A stretch of DNA of 64,000 nt from Clostridium sp. 12(A) (GTDB lineage Bacteria; Bacillota; Clostridia; Lachnospirales; Lachnospiraceae): contig JAGI01000001.1 of the NCBI GenBank assembly GCA_000526575.1, positions 310,001 through 374,000 on the forward strand. Reading direction: 5' to 3'. The notes under the pieces are model-generated. The model saw nothing but the letters and a program-made list of their open reading frames with translations, was not told the DNA's origin and did not search any database. A program made the translations under genes and the position numbers. Each line of letters opens with the position of its first letter. The stretch's first letter is position 1. Shown here one piece after another: positions 42,551 to 52,210 of this stretch.

Positions 42551-43927
42551 ATGATTACTATCTTAGCATGGCTCATGATAATTGTGTTCTTGGCGTTAGT
42601 CATGACCAAAAAGCTGCACCCGTTTACGGCACTTATTAGTGTCCCACTGGTGTTCTCACTCATCGGTGTATTCACCGGAGTAATGAAGGAACCTATTGCC
42701 AAATATCTTGAAAAAGATGCTGCTGATGCTTTATCCATTGGAGATCAGATCATAGCTCTTGGAAAGATGTCTCAGGACGGACTGGTAAAGAGTTCCAAAA
42801 CCGCATTCATGCTGCTTTTCGCAATCCTGTTTTTCTCAATCATGCTGAATGCTGGTCTGTTTGATCCGATTGTAAACACTGTTATCCGCGTTGCTGGCGG
42901 TGACCCAGTTAAAGTTTTAGTCGGAACTGCAATCGTAGCTGCAGCTGTTTCCTTAAATGGTGACGGTACAACTACAACACTTATTTGCTGTACAGCGTTT
43001 ATCCCGATTTACAAAAAGCTCAACATTAAGATGCTTTACCTGGGCGTTTTGATTATCCTGATGAACACAATTATGAACTTACTCCCTTGGGGAGGCCCAA
43101 CTGCACGTGCTATGGCAGTTATGGAAGTGGAAGGCGGCCCTGTACTTGCAGCTCTTGCTCCAGGTATGGTTGTATCCGTTATCTACATGCTGGGTGTTGC
43201 TTTCTACCTTGGTCTTAAGGAAAGAAAAAGAGTTGGTATTCAGAAGCTTTCCGCAAGCGAGCTTGCACAGACAACTCAGTCTGACCCAGAAGTAGAGGCT
43301 TTAAAGCGTCCTAAACTGATCTGGTTCAACGCTATCTTAACCATTGGTACTGTTGTACTTTTAGTTATGGATAAACTTCCATCTTCTTTCCTTTTCTTAG
43401 TTGCATTAGTAATTGGACTTATGGTAAACTATAGAAAGATTAAAGATCAGAAAAATCGTATTCAGGACAACGCAGGAGATGCATTACAGGTAGTAATCCT
43501 GGTTATCGGTGCAGGTATGTTCTCTGGTCTGTTCGGAAACACAGGTATGAGCGATGCATTAGCTCATAGTATGGTTAGTGCCCTTCCAACCTCTCTTGGA
43601 AGATGGTGGGGACTTGTAACAGCAATAGTTTCTGCACCTGGTACCTTCTTCTTATCAAATGATGCTTATTACTATGGCATCTTACCAGTATTCGCAGAGG
43701 CAGGAGCAAAATATGGCTACTCTGCACTGAACATGACTGTAGCATCACTGTTAGGCCAGGCATTCCACTTATTAAGCCCACTGGTAGCATTTATCTACCT
43801 GCTGTTAAACATGACAGGACTTGAAATGGGTGAGTGGCAGAAAGAATCCGCAAAATGGGCACTCGGCATCTTCGTTATCATGGTTGCTGTAGCTGCTATT
43901 ACAGGAGCATGTCCATTATTTATTTAA
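42551..43927 (+). CDS. Metal-citrate/H+ symporter, CitMHS family
   Basis: A 458-residue transporter with about 11-12 membrane segments. Family-typical blocks are VSLNGDGTTTTLICC, LLPWGGPTARAMAV and FFLSNDAYYYGILP. Characterised members (Bacillus CitM, CitH) import citrate bound to Mg2+ or Ca2+ together with protons; which metal is used here is not readable from sequence. AAAGGGGG precedes the ATG. Followed by the decarboxylase membrane subunits, it feeds citrate to CitDEF. Confidence 0.93.
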   Translation: MITILAWLMIIVFLALVMTKKLHPFTALISVPLVFSLIGVFTGVMKEPIAKYLEKDAADALSIGDQIIALGKMSQDGLVKSSKTAFMLLFAILFFSIMLNAGLFDPIVNTVIRVAGGDPVKVLVGTAIVAAAVSLNGDGTTTTLICCTAFIPIYKKLNIKMLYLGVLIILMNTIMNLLPWGGPTARAMAVMEVEGGPVLAALAPGMVVSVIYMLGVAFYLGLKERKRVGIQKLSASELAQTTQSDPEVEALKRPKLIWFNAILTIGTVVLLVMDKLPSSFLFLVALVIGLMVNYRKIKDQKNRIQDNAGDALQVVILVIGAGMFSGLFGNTGMSDALAHSMVSALPTSLGRWWGLVTAIVSAPGTFFLSNDAYYYGILPVFAEAGAKYGYSALNMTVASLLGQAFHLLSPLVAFIYLLLNMTGLEMGEWQKESAKWALGIFVIMVAVAAITGACPLFI

Positions 43928-43963
43928 AGTTAATACAGGCAGAGATTTAGATTGGAGACAAAA

Positions 43964-45082
43964 ATGAGCATATTATTAGAAGGGCTACTCTCGTTTACAT
44001 GGCAGCAGGCCATTATGATGTTAATTGGCTGCGCCCTAATGTATCTGGGTATCAAAAAAGAGTATGAGCCGACACTTTTAGTTCCTATGGGACTAGGCAC
44101 GATTTTAGTTAATTTCCCGATGTCCGGTATTATTACACAACCAAGTACCGGAGTGGAAGGTGTTCTGAACGTGTTGTTTGATGCCGGAATTTCAACAGAA
44201 TTGTTCCCGCTTCTTATTTTCATCGGAATCGGTGCAATGATTGATTTTGGACCGTTACTGCAGAACCCTTTTATGATGTTGTTTGGTGCTGCTGCACAGT
44301 TTGGTATCTTCGCAACCGTAGTTTTAATTATAGCGGTTACAGGATTAACTCTTCCAGAGGCTGCTTCTATGGGTATTATTGCAGCGGCTGATGGCCCAAC
44401 CAGTATCTTTGTAGCTGGTAAACTGGCTCCAAATTTATTAGGACCGATTACTGTGGCGGCGTATTCTTACATGGCTCTTGTGCCAATCATACAGCCACCT
44501 GTTATTACAGCGCTGACAACAAAGAAAGAGCGTATGATTCATATGAAATATGAACCAAAAGACGTTTCTAAGACAGCGAAAATTTTATTCCCATTACTTA
44601 TTACATTTGTTGCTGGTTTTACAGCTCCTATGTCCCTTCCGCTGATCGGATTCCTTATGTTCGGAAACCTTCTTCGTGAGTGCGGCGTGCTGGACCGCTT
44701 AAGTGCATCTGCACAGAATGAATTAGTAAATATTATTAGTATTTTACTTGGACTTACAATTGCTACAAAGATGACAGCTGGCGAGTTCTTAAATGTTAAG
44801 ACATTGTTAATCATTGCATTCGGTCTGTTAGGTTTCGTATTTGATACCGCAGGCGGTGTAATCTTTGCTAAGCTTTTAAACTTATTCCGCAAAGAGAAGA
44901 TTAATCCTATGGTTGGAGCTGCCGGTATCTCCGCATTCCCTATGAGTAGCCGTGTAATTCAGAAGATGGCGACAAAGGAAGATCCTACAAACTTTATCCT
45001 GATGCATGCAGCCGGTGCTAACGTTTCCGGTCAGATCGCTTCAGTAGTAGCTGGTGGACTTCTGCTTTCCTTCTTCATGTAA
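43964..45082 (+). CDS. oadB: Sodium-pumping decarboxylase beta subunit (oxaloacetate decarboxylase OadB-like)
   Basis: A 372-residue membrane subunit with about nine to eleven hydrophobic segments that couples decarboxylation of a biotin-bound carboxyl group to Na+ export. Signature blocks: GIGAMIDFGPLLQNP, GAAAQFGIFA and AAADGPTSIFVAGKLAP, with the Na+-binding Asp. The start is ATG 43964 after TTGGAG. The same subunit serves methylmalonyl- and glutaconyl-CoA decarboxylases, but the citrate lyase context favours oxaloacetate. It lies 36 bases after the transporter. Confidence 0.92.
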   Translation: MSILLEGLLSFTWQQAIMMLIGCALMYLGIKKEYEPTLLVPMGLGTILVNFPMSGIITQPSTGVEGVLNVLFDAGISTELFPLLIFIGIGAMIDFGPLLQNPFMMLFGAAAQFGIFATVVLIIAVTGLTLPEAASMGIIAAADGPTSIFVAGKLAPNLLGPITVAAYSYMALVPIIQPPVITALTTKKERMIHMKYEPKDVSKTAKILFPLLITFVAGFTAPMSLPLIGFLMFGNLLRECGVLDRLSASAQNELVNIISILLGLTIATKMTAGEFLNVKTLLIIAFGLLGFVFDTAGGVIFAKLLNLFRKEKINPMVGAAGISAFPMSSRVIQKMATKEDPTNFILMHAAGANVSGQIASVVAGGLLLSFFM

Positions 45083-45137
45083 TCTAACGTAACTATTGAT
45101 TAAAATGTAGTTTCCCTGATAGGGGATGGAGGTAATT

Positions 45138-45269
45138 ATGTCAGATATCATGGCAAAAGCTTTAGAATTGATGGGCGTAGGCATGGGCGGTATCTTCGTT
45201 GTAATGATTCTGCTTTATGGAATTTCCCAGGTGCTTTTAAAATTAACTGCACCAAAAAAAGACAAATAA
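45138..45269 (+). CDS. oadG: Very small decarboxylase gamma-like membrane subunit
   Basis: A 43-residue protein with one membrane helix (GGIFVVMILLYGISQVLL) and a short basic tail (KLTAPKKDK). GATGGAGG lies 5-6 bases before ATG 45138. It occupies the position of the gamma subunit directly after oadB, and the single-helix topology agrees. It is shorter than most OadG proteins, lacking the soluble C-terminal part that binds Zn2+ and the alpha subunit. Confidence 0.75.
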   Translation: MSDIMAKALELMGVGMGGIFVVMILLYGISQVLLKLTAPKKDK

Positions 45270-45313
45270 ATTAGCTGACTGTCTATTTATTAGAATCCTA
45301 AAAATAAAATGTA

Positions 45314-45351
45314 GAAAAGACGACGGAAGAAATTCCGTCGTCTTTTCTTTG
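45314..45351. terminator. Bidirectional terminator closing the citrate region
   Basis: A perfect 15-bp stem (45314-45328 with 45333-45347) around a GAAA loop, with A- and T-rich flanks on both strands. It separates oadG from the converging YesN-like gene. Confidence 0.9.
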
Positions 45352-45364
45352 TGTAATGATTGGA

Positions 45365-46969
45365 TTATCCGTATAGCTGAGTCCTTAAATAATTTTTCGG
45401 TGTGATACCCATTCGCTTTTTAAACACCTTAAAGAAGTATGCATAGTCCTGAAATCCACATTTCTCCGCAATCTTATGAAAGTCTCTTTCTCCAAGCTCC
45501 AGAAGATGTATAGCAGAAGCGATTCTTAAGGAGTTTAAATAATCGGTAAATCCCTGTCCTGTTTCGCTTTTAAAAATGGTGCTTAAGTATCCCATACTGA
45601 TTCCAATCTCATCGGCAATGCTTTGAAGGGAGATGGGCTTTGCGTAATCCCGGTTGAGATATGCGATAGCAGATTTTACATAATTGGAATCGCCGGGCAT
45701 TTGAAGCTGTATTTCTTTACACATATTAAAAAAGCAATGGAGGAACCATTCCCATAGCTGGGGCAGGGTACTTAATTGGGTAAATATCTGGTCCGGGGAG
45801 ACTTTGTCCGTGATGATTCGATTTAAATCCAGTTGATTCTTTTTCGAGATTCTGGTGATAATGCTCAGCAGGTCTGCGCATTTCATCTGAACATTGGAAC
45901 GAGGTTCCTTTTGTTCAATCATATCCTGAAATAATTTGTTGATGATTCCTTCTGCTTTTTCGTACTCTCCTTTTAATACCAGAGTTAAAAGTATCTTTTC
46001 TATGGAGTAATCAAGCCCGGATAAGCTGGCAGAGGCATTGGTAACAGGCTTAGAATGGAGGATGGACTGCTTCCCCGAGTAAAATGCCAGGCGCATGGTC
46101 TCTAAGGCTTTTGTATAGGCGTGTCCCACGTCAATAATATGGCTGGCACGCTCTCCCACACAAAAGCTTACAGAGATATTTAAGAAGTTTTTATAATTGG
46201 TGGAAAGCTGATGTAACAGGCTGCTGATGGTCTCTTCTGTTTTTGCCTGACTGGCTTCATGAGCAAAGGATAAAAGGATGCAATAGGTTTCCCGCTCAAT
46301 ATGGGCCAGGATCCCGGTAGGGTATTTGCTTAACAGTTCATTTCCTATATTGCAGATGGAAAAGCTTAATATATTCCGCTGGTTATAGTTATTTAGGTGT
46401 TCGATTCTTCCATAATCATCAACCGACAGGATAATGGGTATCACCTGAGTGAGGGAGAGAGAGATTCCCAGAGAACGGATATTAGCTTCTATCTCTTTTT
46501 TTGATAATAAGGCCCCTCCTAAAAGATCAATTACGAATTTCTCTCTGAGGGCAGAAATGGTACGGTCAGGAAATGCCTTTGATTTGTTATGGGTATTCAA
46601 CCTTTTTTTTAGTTCGCTTAGCAGGGAGAGTAAGTAGCATTCGTTCAGCTTATGCTTTAAAACGTAATCCATAGCCCCATTTTTCAGTGCGCCCCGGACA
46701 TAGGTATAATCGTCGTAATTGCTCAGGGCAACGAATAAAGTTTCCGGATACAATTCTTTTACTTTCTGGCAAAGCTCTAAGCCGTTCATATTTGGCATCC
46801 GCATATCGGAAAGAATAATATCAGGATGGGTCTGGGAGATCTTGTCCAGTGCGGACAGCCCGTCGGAAGCCTCCCCACAGACCATGAATTCCTGAGAAAA
46901 GTTCTGGAGCAGCAGTTTGATGTTGGTACGGACCAAAAGTTCGTCATCTACAATTAATATGTTATACAT
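45365..46969 (-). CDS. Response regulator with AraC-type output (YesN-like)
   Basis: A 534-residue regulator: receiver domain (1-120; VDDE, acceptor Asp in IILSDMRMPNMNG, Lys in DYVLKHK), a long middle region (about 130-420) typical of YesN proteins, and a C-terminal AraC HTH pair (SLQSIADEIGISMGYLSTIFKSETGQGF; FHKIAEKCGFQDYAYFFKVFKKRMGITPKNY). Its start overlaps the kinase gene by 8 bases. It probably activates the divergent sugar transporter operon in response to a plant-polysaccharide fragment. Confidence 0.93.
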   Translation of the reverse strand: MYNILIVDDELLVRTNIKLLLQNFSQEFMVCGEASDGLSALDKISQTHPDIILSDMRMPNMNGLELCQKVKELYPETLFVALSNYDDYTYVRGALKNGAMDYVLKHKLNECYLLSLLSELKKRLNTHNKSKAFPDRTISALREKFVIDLLGGALLSKKEIEANIRSLGISLSLTQVIPIILSVDDYGRIEHLNNYNQRNILSFSICNIGNELLSKYPTGILAHIERETYCILLSFAHEASQAKTEETISSLLHQLSTNYKNFLNISVSFCVGERASHIIDVGHAYTKALETMRLAFYSGKQSILHSKPVTNASASLSGLDYSIEKILLTLVLKGEYEKAEGIINKLFQDMIEQKEPRSNVQMKCADLLSIITRISKKNQLDLNRIITDKVSPDQIFTQLSTLPQLWEWFLHCFFNMCKEIQLQMPGDSNYVKSAIAYLNRDYAKPISLQSIADEIGISMGYLSTIFKSETGQGFTDYLNSLRIASAIHLLELGERDFHKIAEKCGFQDYAYFFKVFKKRMGITPKNYLRTQLYG

Positions 46970-48755
46970 AATGTGCCACCTCGTTTTCTTGTATTATGGG
47001 AAGCTGTAATTCAAACCGGGTGAAGATTCCTGGCTGGCTGATAATTTCCATCTCAAAGCTGGATGAAAAGTACATGGAAAGGCGCTCTCTGATATTGTGA
47101 ATGCCTATGTGTCCGGCATTCTCATTCTGGTTGTGATTTAATATTTCATGAATCCGTTCTTCCTCTATTCCCTGTCCATTGTCCTCCACAATGATTGTTA
47201 AGAAGCCGTCATCAACGAGATAATCCACCATGAGAATTCCATCGGAAACCTTGTCTTTTAAGCCGTGCTTTATAGCATTTTCCACCAGGGGCTGGACCAG
47301 CAGCTTTGGAATCATATAAGAACCTGCCTCCTCTGAGACTTGTATGCGGTATTGAAAGGTATTGGTATAGCGGTAATTTTGAATCTCCAGATAGGAGGTC
47401 AGAAAGTCACGGTCTTCCTCTACATGAATAAAAGATCTGCCGTCCATGTTGGTATGCATGAGAGAGGAGAGAGCTTCTGCCACTTTTGCGATGTTGTCTG
47501 CCCCCTGGAGAGCGGACAGAAATTTGATGGTATTTAAGGTGTTGTATAAAAAGTGAGGATTCATCTGGAATTGAAGTGCTGCGATTTCCGCACGGTGCTT
47601 TGATTCCTCTTCTTTTTTTACCTGTAAAAGGAGATGGCGGATTCGGTTCAGCATGGCTTTAAACTGGCTGGATAAAGCACCGATCTCATCCTGAGTATGT
47701 ATTTCTATGGGAAAATCCAGGCAGTCACCGTCTATGTGTCTTACGGCATTGGCAAGAAGCCGTATTTTCCTCGTCAGCAGAGAGGTGATGAGAAAGATAC
47801 ATGCGATCATAAGGGCCACAAGGAGGAGCGTGATGAGAATGATGTTGTGGAGCGTCTTTGTAAATGCTGATACGATTTCTCTTTCAGGAATTACATTTAA
47901 GGTTGTCCAATTGGTCAGCCTTGAGGTATGGTATACCACCAGCATTCGATCGCCTGTATCGCTGGTGATGAAAAAATGGCCTGAATTATCTTTGATTCCG
48001 TCAATAATCTCTGGAAGTGCCGGCTCATTTTGCTCTGTATTTAGTAGATTGAATGCTGGATGAAACAGTACATTTCCATCCACCTGATTGATTACATACA
48101 GCGAGGAGGCTGAGGTGGAGCTGGTATCAAAGCACTCTTCAAACAGACTGGCACTGATGTCCGCATTCACAAATCCAATCTTCTGATTGTTAAAGCCGTA
48201 AACCGGTTTTAATACGGAAAAGACCATATCATTTTTCGTATTGTACCATTTGTGAGGGAAATGGGGAGGTATGAAAATCAGTTCTTTATCACTGTCTTTA
48301 ATAATGGAGATCCATTGATTCTCTTTCAAGGTCTCAAAGGAAGAGGGAAGGCCGTATGTAATGGTATTTCCGTTAAAATCGCTTAGCATAAGGCCGTTTA
48401 GATTATTCTTAAAGCTGCAAAGGCTGATTAAGTAATCAGAAGCAGTTCTCTGGTAATTTACAATGTCAGCATCGCTTAAGTCATCTCTTGATAATATGGT
48501 GATAATGTTGGTGGACAGAGAGTTGCTGGACCGGACGGAAGTAAGAGCAGCCACATTAATAATATCCTGCACCTGATTCTCAAATATGGTGTTTGAGACT
48601 TGAAGTAAATGTTCCGAATTATGTATGGCAGTGGAGGCTGCTTCTTTTTTTAATGCCTGGTACCAGACACCAAGTACCATTGCCGCAAACAGAAGAAAGA
48701 TCAGTGTCATGGAAAAAATGAACTTATACCGGATGCTTTTAAAGTGGGTTTTCAT
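46962..48755 (-). CDS. Sensor histidine kinase (YesM-like)
   Basis: A 597-residue membrane kinase: helix at residues 12-32, extracytoplasmic dCache-like sensor (about 35-285), second helix (about 290-310), HAMP (RKIRLLANAVRHIDGD...), His_kinase domain with phospho-acceptor in QMNPHFLYNTLNTIKFL, and HATPase with PLVENAIKHGL and DNGQGI. This is the family partner of YesN-type regulators controlling carbohydrate uptake. Divergent from the binding-protein gene; the intervening 198 bases should hold the operator. Confidence 0.93.
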   Translation of the reverse strand: MKTHFKSIRYKFIFSMTLIFLLFAAMVLGVWYQALKKEAASTAIHNSEHLLQVSNTIFENQVQDIINVAALTSVRSSNSLSTNIITILSRDDLSDADIVNYQRTASDYLISLCSFKNNLNGLMLSDFNGNTITYGLPSSFETLKENQWISIIKDSDKELIFIPPHFPHKWYNTKNDMVFSVLKPVYGFNNQKIGFVNADISASLFEECFDTSSTSASSLYVINQVDGNVLFHPAFNLLNTEQNEPALPEIIDGIKDNSGHFFITSDTGDRMLVVYHTSRLTNWTTLNVIPEREIVSAFTKTLHNIILITLLLVALMIACIFLITSLLTRKIRLLANAVRHIDGDCLDFPIEIHTQDEIGALSSQFKAMLNRIRHLLLQVKKEEESKHRAEIAALQFQMNPHFLYNTLNTIKFLSALQGADNIAKVAEALSSLMHTNMDGRSFIHVEEDRDFLTSYLEIQNYRYTNTFQYRIQVSEEAGSYMIPKLLVQPLVENAIKHGLKDKVSDGILMVDYLVDDGFLTIIVEDNGQGIEEERIHEILNHNQNENAGHIGIHNIRERLSMYFSSSFEMEIISQPGIFTRFELQLPIIQENEVAHYV

Positions 48756-48953
48756 TGCGCCTCCATTTTTGGTAATGTATTATAAAAGTATCATAAAATT
48801 TTAGGGGATATCTGTCAAGTTGTACATAAAAAAGTGTAAAAAAATCCTATAAAGTGGAAAAAAGTGCAATGCATTTCCCTGGAATAAAATGGTATGATTG
48901 GTTCAGGAAATAACCGGTTAATTCAAGTGAAAATAAAAGGAAGGGTATTCAAT

Positions 48954-50294
48954 ATGAAAAAAAGTAAAAAGTGGCTGGCAATGAGTCTGGCATTTTCCAT
49001 GGTTGCCAGTCTTTCCGGATGCGGGGGAAACAGTGCAGCTTCGGGGGCTGGGAGTGCGGCAGCAAAGGGAAACCCGGAGGTTAAGACTTTAAGCGTTCTC
49101 ATGTATACGGATTGGTATAAAGCAGGCTGGCAGGCATTGGAGCAGTACATCAACGAGAATTCCAGTGAGCTTGGCTTTAAGCTTGAGATATCAAAAATAC
49201 AGGGAGGCTCCCAGGGAGATCAGGTCCTTCAGACGAAATTTGCCACCAATGACCTTCCTGACATCATTCAGGTCTATAAGCCCCAATGGGTGGAATCCTA
49301 TGCCAATGGCCTTGATAAGCTGGTGGATTTAACGGGACTGGATTGTGTCTCTGAGTATGATAAAAAGGCACTGGATGGCACCTTTATGTATCAAGGGAAG
49401 CTATATGCGGTCCCCATTGATTCCGTGGTTCTATCCGGTGTGTTCTACAATAAAAAGGTGTTTGAAGCAGCAGGTGCTGCGATACCAGGAACCTGGGATG
49501 AGCTTTTGGCAGTTTGTGAGAAATTAAAGGCGAAAGGAGTGACTCCGGTCTATTACTCCGGTAAGGACGCTTGGAGCGTTCAGCCACCTGCCATCAGCGG
49601 TCTGTTAAATGATGCAGCTGAAAAAGGAACGGATACCTTCGGTCTTATGGATCAGATCAATACAAACAAACTGAAATACGCAGATTGTACCAATTTTGTA
49701 GGCTCTATTGAGAGAACAAAGGATCTCATTGATCTTGGCTATGTGAATGAAACCTACTTATCGGATACCGTGGACAATGCCCATCAGGCCCTGGCAAATG
49801 GAGAGTGTGCCATGTATATCAACGGCACCTGGTGTGCGGATAACATCAATAAAAAGTTTCCGGATAAGATAGATGACATCGGAGCCTTTGCCATTCCAAC
49901 TCCAGGCGGTGACAATTACATCAATATGTTCACCCCCTATTCCCTGGCACTGACTACCAATTGTAAGGATGCAGAGCTTGGGAAAAAGGCACTTAACTTC
50001 ATAGCTTCCCAAAAGGCACAGCAGATTTATGCCGATGCCCAGCCAGGGGTATATTTAAATAAAAATGTTACCAGCGATATTCCTAAGGCAACGGAAGATT
50101 TAAAGAAGCTTATGGACAGCGGAAAATCCATGACAGACTGGGAAGAGATCAACAAGTATTCTTACGGAAACTTAAGTGAGCCATTGTTAAACTATTACAC
50201 CGGGATGTTAAAGGATGCGAAAGAAGTGGCGCAGGCACTGGACACAGAAACAAAACGCAATGCAAAAGCGCAGGGCGATTCTAACTGGAAATAG
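48954..50294 (+). CDS. Sugar ABC transporter substrate-binding lipoprotein
   Basis: A 446-residue family 1 extracellular solute-binding protein. The start is ATG 48954 after GGAAGGG; the upstream in-frame ATG would put the signal peptide inside the protein. Lipobox LSGC (Cys about residue 22) is followed by a Gly/Ala/Ser linker. The mature protein has the pattern VLMYTDWYKAGWQALEQYI, DLPDIIQVYKPQWV and AMYINGTWCADNI, typical of oligosaccharide binders. First gene of the importer, with two permeases downstream and no ATPase gene, so a shared MsmK-like ATPase is expected elsewhere. Confidence 0.92.
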   Translation: MKKSKKWLAMSLAFSMVASLSGCGGNSAASGAGSAAAKGNPEVKTLSVLMYTDWYKAGWQALEQYINENSSELGFKLEISKIQGGSQGDQVLQTKFATNDLPDIIQVYKPQWVESYANGLDKLVDLTGLDCVSEYDKKALDGTFMYQGKLYAVPIDSVVLSGVFYNKKVFEAAGAAIPGTWDELLAVCEKLKAKGVTPVYYSGKDAWSVQPPAISGLLNDAAEKGTDTFGLMDQINTNKLKYADCTNFVGSIERTKDLIDLGYVNETYLSDTVDNAHQALANGECAMYINGTWCADNINKKFPDKIDDIGAFAIPTPGGDNYINMFTPYSLALTTNCKDAELGKKALNFIASQKAQQIYADAQPGVYLNKNVTSDIPKATEDLKKLMDSGKSMTDWEEINKYSYGNLSEPLLNYYTGMLKDAKEVAQALDTETKRNAKAQGDSNWK

Positions 50295-50314
50295 TTTAAA
50301 GATGCGGTAGAAAG

Positions 50315-50372
50315 AGATACCAGATATTCGTATTAGTAAACCCATACTTTTACCGTATCTGGTATTTCTGTT
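50315..50372 (+). terminator. Stem-loop between the binding-protein and permease genes
   Basis: ATACCAGATA pairs with TATCTGGTAT across a long loop, then TTTCTGTTTT. Such intercistronic partial terminators keep the binding protein at higher level than the permeases; that role is inferred. Confidence 0.55.
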
Positions 50373-50399
50373 TTCTCCGTAACAGGTAAGGAGCAGATC

Positions 50400-51281
50400 A
50401 TGCATTCAAATACACGTAAAAGATATTCATACATCTTGGCAATTCCCGGGCTTTTCCTTTATATCTTGTTTTTTATTCTCCCTGCTGTGGGAGGGCTGGC
50501 CCTTTCTTTTGTCAAGATTCTAGGCTTTAATTTATCCTCCGCCCGGTTCGGTGGTCTGCAAAACTATGCAGACGTGTTCATTCAGCCAAATATGAGGCGA
50601 GCCATTGTTAATTCATTTATATTTGCCTTGATTACCACCATGTTTAAAATGGGAATCGGTCTTTCTCTTGCCGTGGCCTTAAACCGGAAGATGGCACTGA
50701 CCAACGCATTACGGACCATATTCTTCTTGCCGGCAGTCATTAATACCGTGGCAGTTGGACTTATTTTTTCTTCACTCATGCACCCATCAAACGGATTGGT
50801 CAATAGCTTATTACAGGCAATGGGACTTGGAATTCTTGCGAAGTCATGGCTTGTGGACACTCATCTGGCAATCTTTTCTGTCTGTGCCATTGAAATCTGG
50901 AAATGGTCCGGCTTTACCATGGTAATTCTCCTATCAGGGATGCAGACCATTGGCAGAGAGTATTATGAAGCGGCAGAGATTGATGGAGCTGGTGGATTTA
51001 CGAAGTTTAAGTACATAACCTTTCCCCTTCTTTTGCCTGCATTTAACAATGCGCTGATCTTAAGCATCATTGGAGGGCTTAAGGTATTTGACTTAATCCA
51101 GGCCACTACCCAGGGCGGCCCTGGCTCTGCGACAGAAGTCTTTGGGACTTTAATCTATAAATCCTTTGGTGCAGGAAGGCTTGGAGAAGGGTGTGCCGCA
51201 AGTATCATACTGGCAGTGGTCATTGCAGCAATCGCCATACCGGCATATCAATACATTGCCAACAGGGAGGTAGAGATGTGA
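50400..51281 (+). CDS. Sugar ABC transporter permease, MalF/UgpA type
   Basis: A 293-residue permease with six membrane segments and the EAA-type loop EYYEAAEIDGAGGFTKFKYITFPLLLPAF that docks to the ATPase. AAGGAG precedes ATG 50400. Its TGA stop overlaps the GTG start of the second permease (GTGA). It works with the preceding lipoprotein to import an oligosaccharide, probably pectin- or rhamnogalacturonan-derived judging from the neighbours. Confidence 0.93.
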   Translation: MHSNTRKRYSYILAIPGLFLYILFFILPAVGGLALSFVKILGFNLSSARFGGLQNYADVFIQPNMRRAIVNSFIFALITTMFKMGIGLSLAVALNRKMALTNALRTIFFLPAVINTVAVGLIFSSLMHPSNGLVNSLLQAMGLGILAKSWLVDTHLAIFSVCAIEIWKWSGFTMVILLSGMQTIGREYYEAAEIDGAGGFTKFKYITFPLLLPAFNNALILSIIGGLKVFDLIQATTQGGPGSATEVFGTLIYKSFGAGRLGEGCAASIILAVVIAAIAIPAYQYIANREVEM

Positions 51282-52099
51282 GAAAACGAAAAATACGTGA
51301 GGCAATTTTAAACCTGGTACTTTGCCTTTGTGCTCTGATCATATTGGTTCCGGTATTTATGGTTATCATCAATTCCTTTAAGAATGGGACAGAGGCGGCA
51401 AGAATGAATTTAGCCCTTCCCACCACCTGGCACATTGCGGAGAACTATATAGAGATGGTACGGGAGGGAGGAATCTTTCGAGGGCTTGTAAACAGTACCG
51501 TAATTACTGTTATCTGTGTCTTTTTTTTGATTGTGTTGTGCTCCACTATGGCTTTTGTATTGGAACGAAGAAAAACATGTTTCTCAAAAGTGATCAATAT
51601 GACCGTTATTTTTGGACTTGTGCTGCCTCTTCAGATCATACCTACCTACTTTGTCTGCAACTTCCTTCATCTGACCCATGAGATAGCAGCTGTTTTCGTA
51701 CTGATTGTTGCCAATATGTCCTTTACGGTCTTTTTATATACTGGTTTTATTAAAAGCATTCCCATTGAAATTGACGAATCCGCCTGGATGGATGGAGCCA
51801 GCCATACCCAGTTGTTTTTTCAGATTATTTTCCCGCTGCTTCAGCCGGTAACAATAACGGCTGTTATTATTAACTTTATGGCGGTATGGAATGATTTTGG
51901 AATCTCCATTTATTTTTTGAACAGCGCCAGGAATTACACCCTTCCTTTGACCGTATATAATTTCTTTGGAAACCATAATTCAGATTGGCAGCTGGTATTT
52001 GCAAATGTGGTATTATCCACCCTTCCTGTAGCGGTCGTGTATCTGATGTTGCAACGGCATATTATATCCGGTATGACATCGGGTGCCGTAAAAGGCTAG
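51278..52099 (+). CDS. Sugar ABC transporter permease, MalG/UgpE type
   Basis: A 273-residue permease. The start is GTG 51278, chosen because GGGAGG lies 9 bases upstream and it overlaps the previous stop by four bases; any longer start would sit deep inside the first permease gene. Six membrane segments and the loop EIDESAWMDGASHTQLFFQIIFPLLQPV are typical of the second permease of CUT1 importers. Confidence 0.93.
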   Translation: MRKRKIREAILNLVLCLCALIILVPVFMVIINSFKNGTEAARMNLALPTTWHIAENYIEMVREGGIFRGLVNSTVITVICVFFLIVLCSTMAFVLERRKTCFSKVINMTVIFGLVLPLQIIPTYFVCNFLHLTHEIAAVFVLIVANMSFTVFLYTGFIKSIPIEIDESAWMDGASHTQLFFQIIFPLLQPVTITAVIINFMAVWNDFGISIYFLNSARNYTLPLTVYNFFGNHNSDWQLVFANVVLSTLPVAVVYLMLQRHIISGMTSGAVKG

Positions 52100-52210
52100 A
52101 AGCTCTGGAGTGAGTCGTATAGAAGAGAGGAGGGAGGCCATGGGGAGAGGCTGAGTTACAATAAGAGGAAACCTTATGTTACGTAACGAATGGAAAGGCT
52201 GGAGGGGCAA

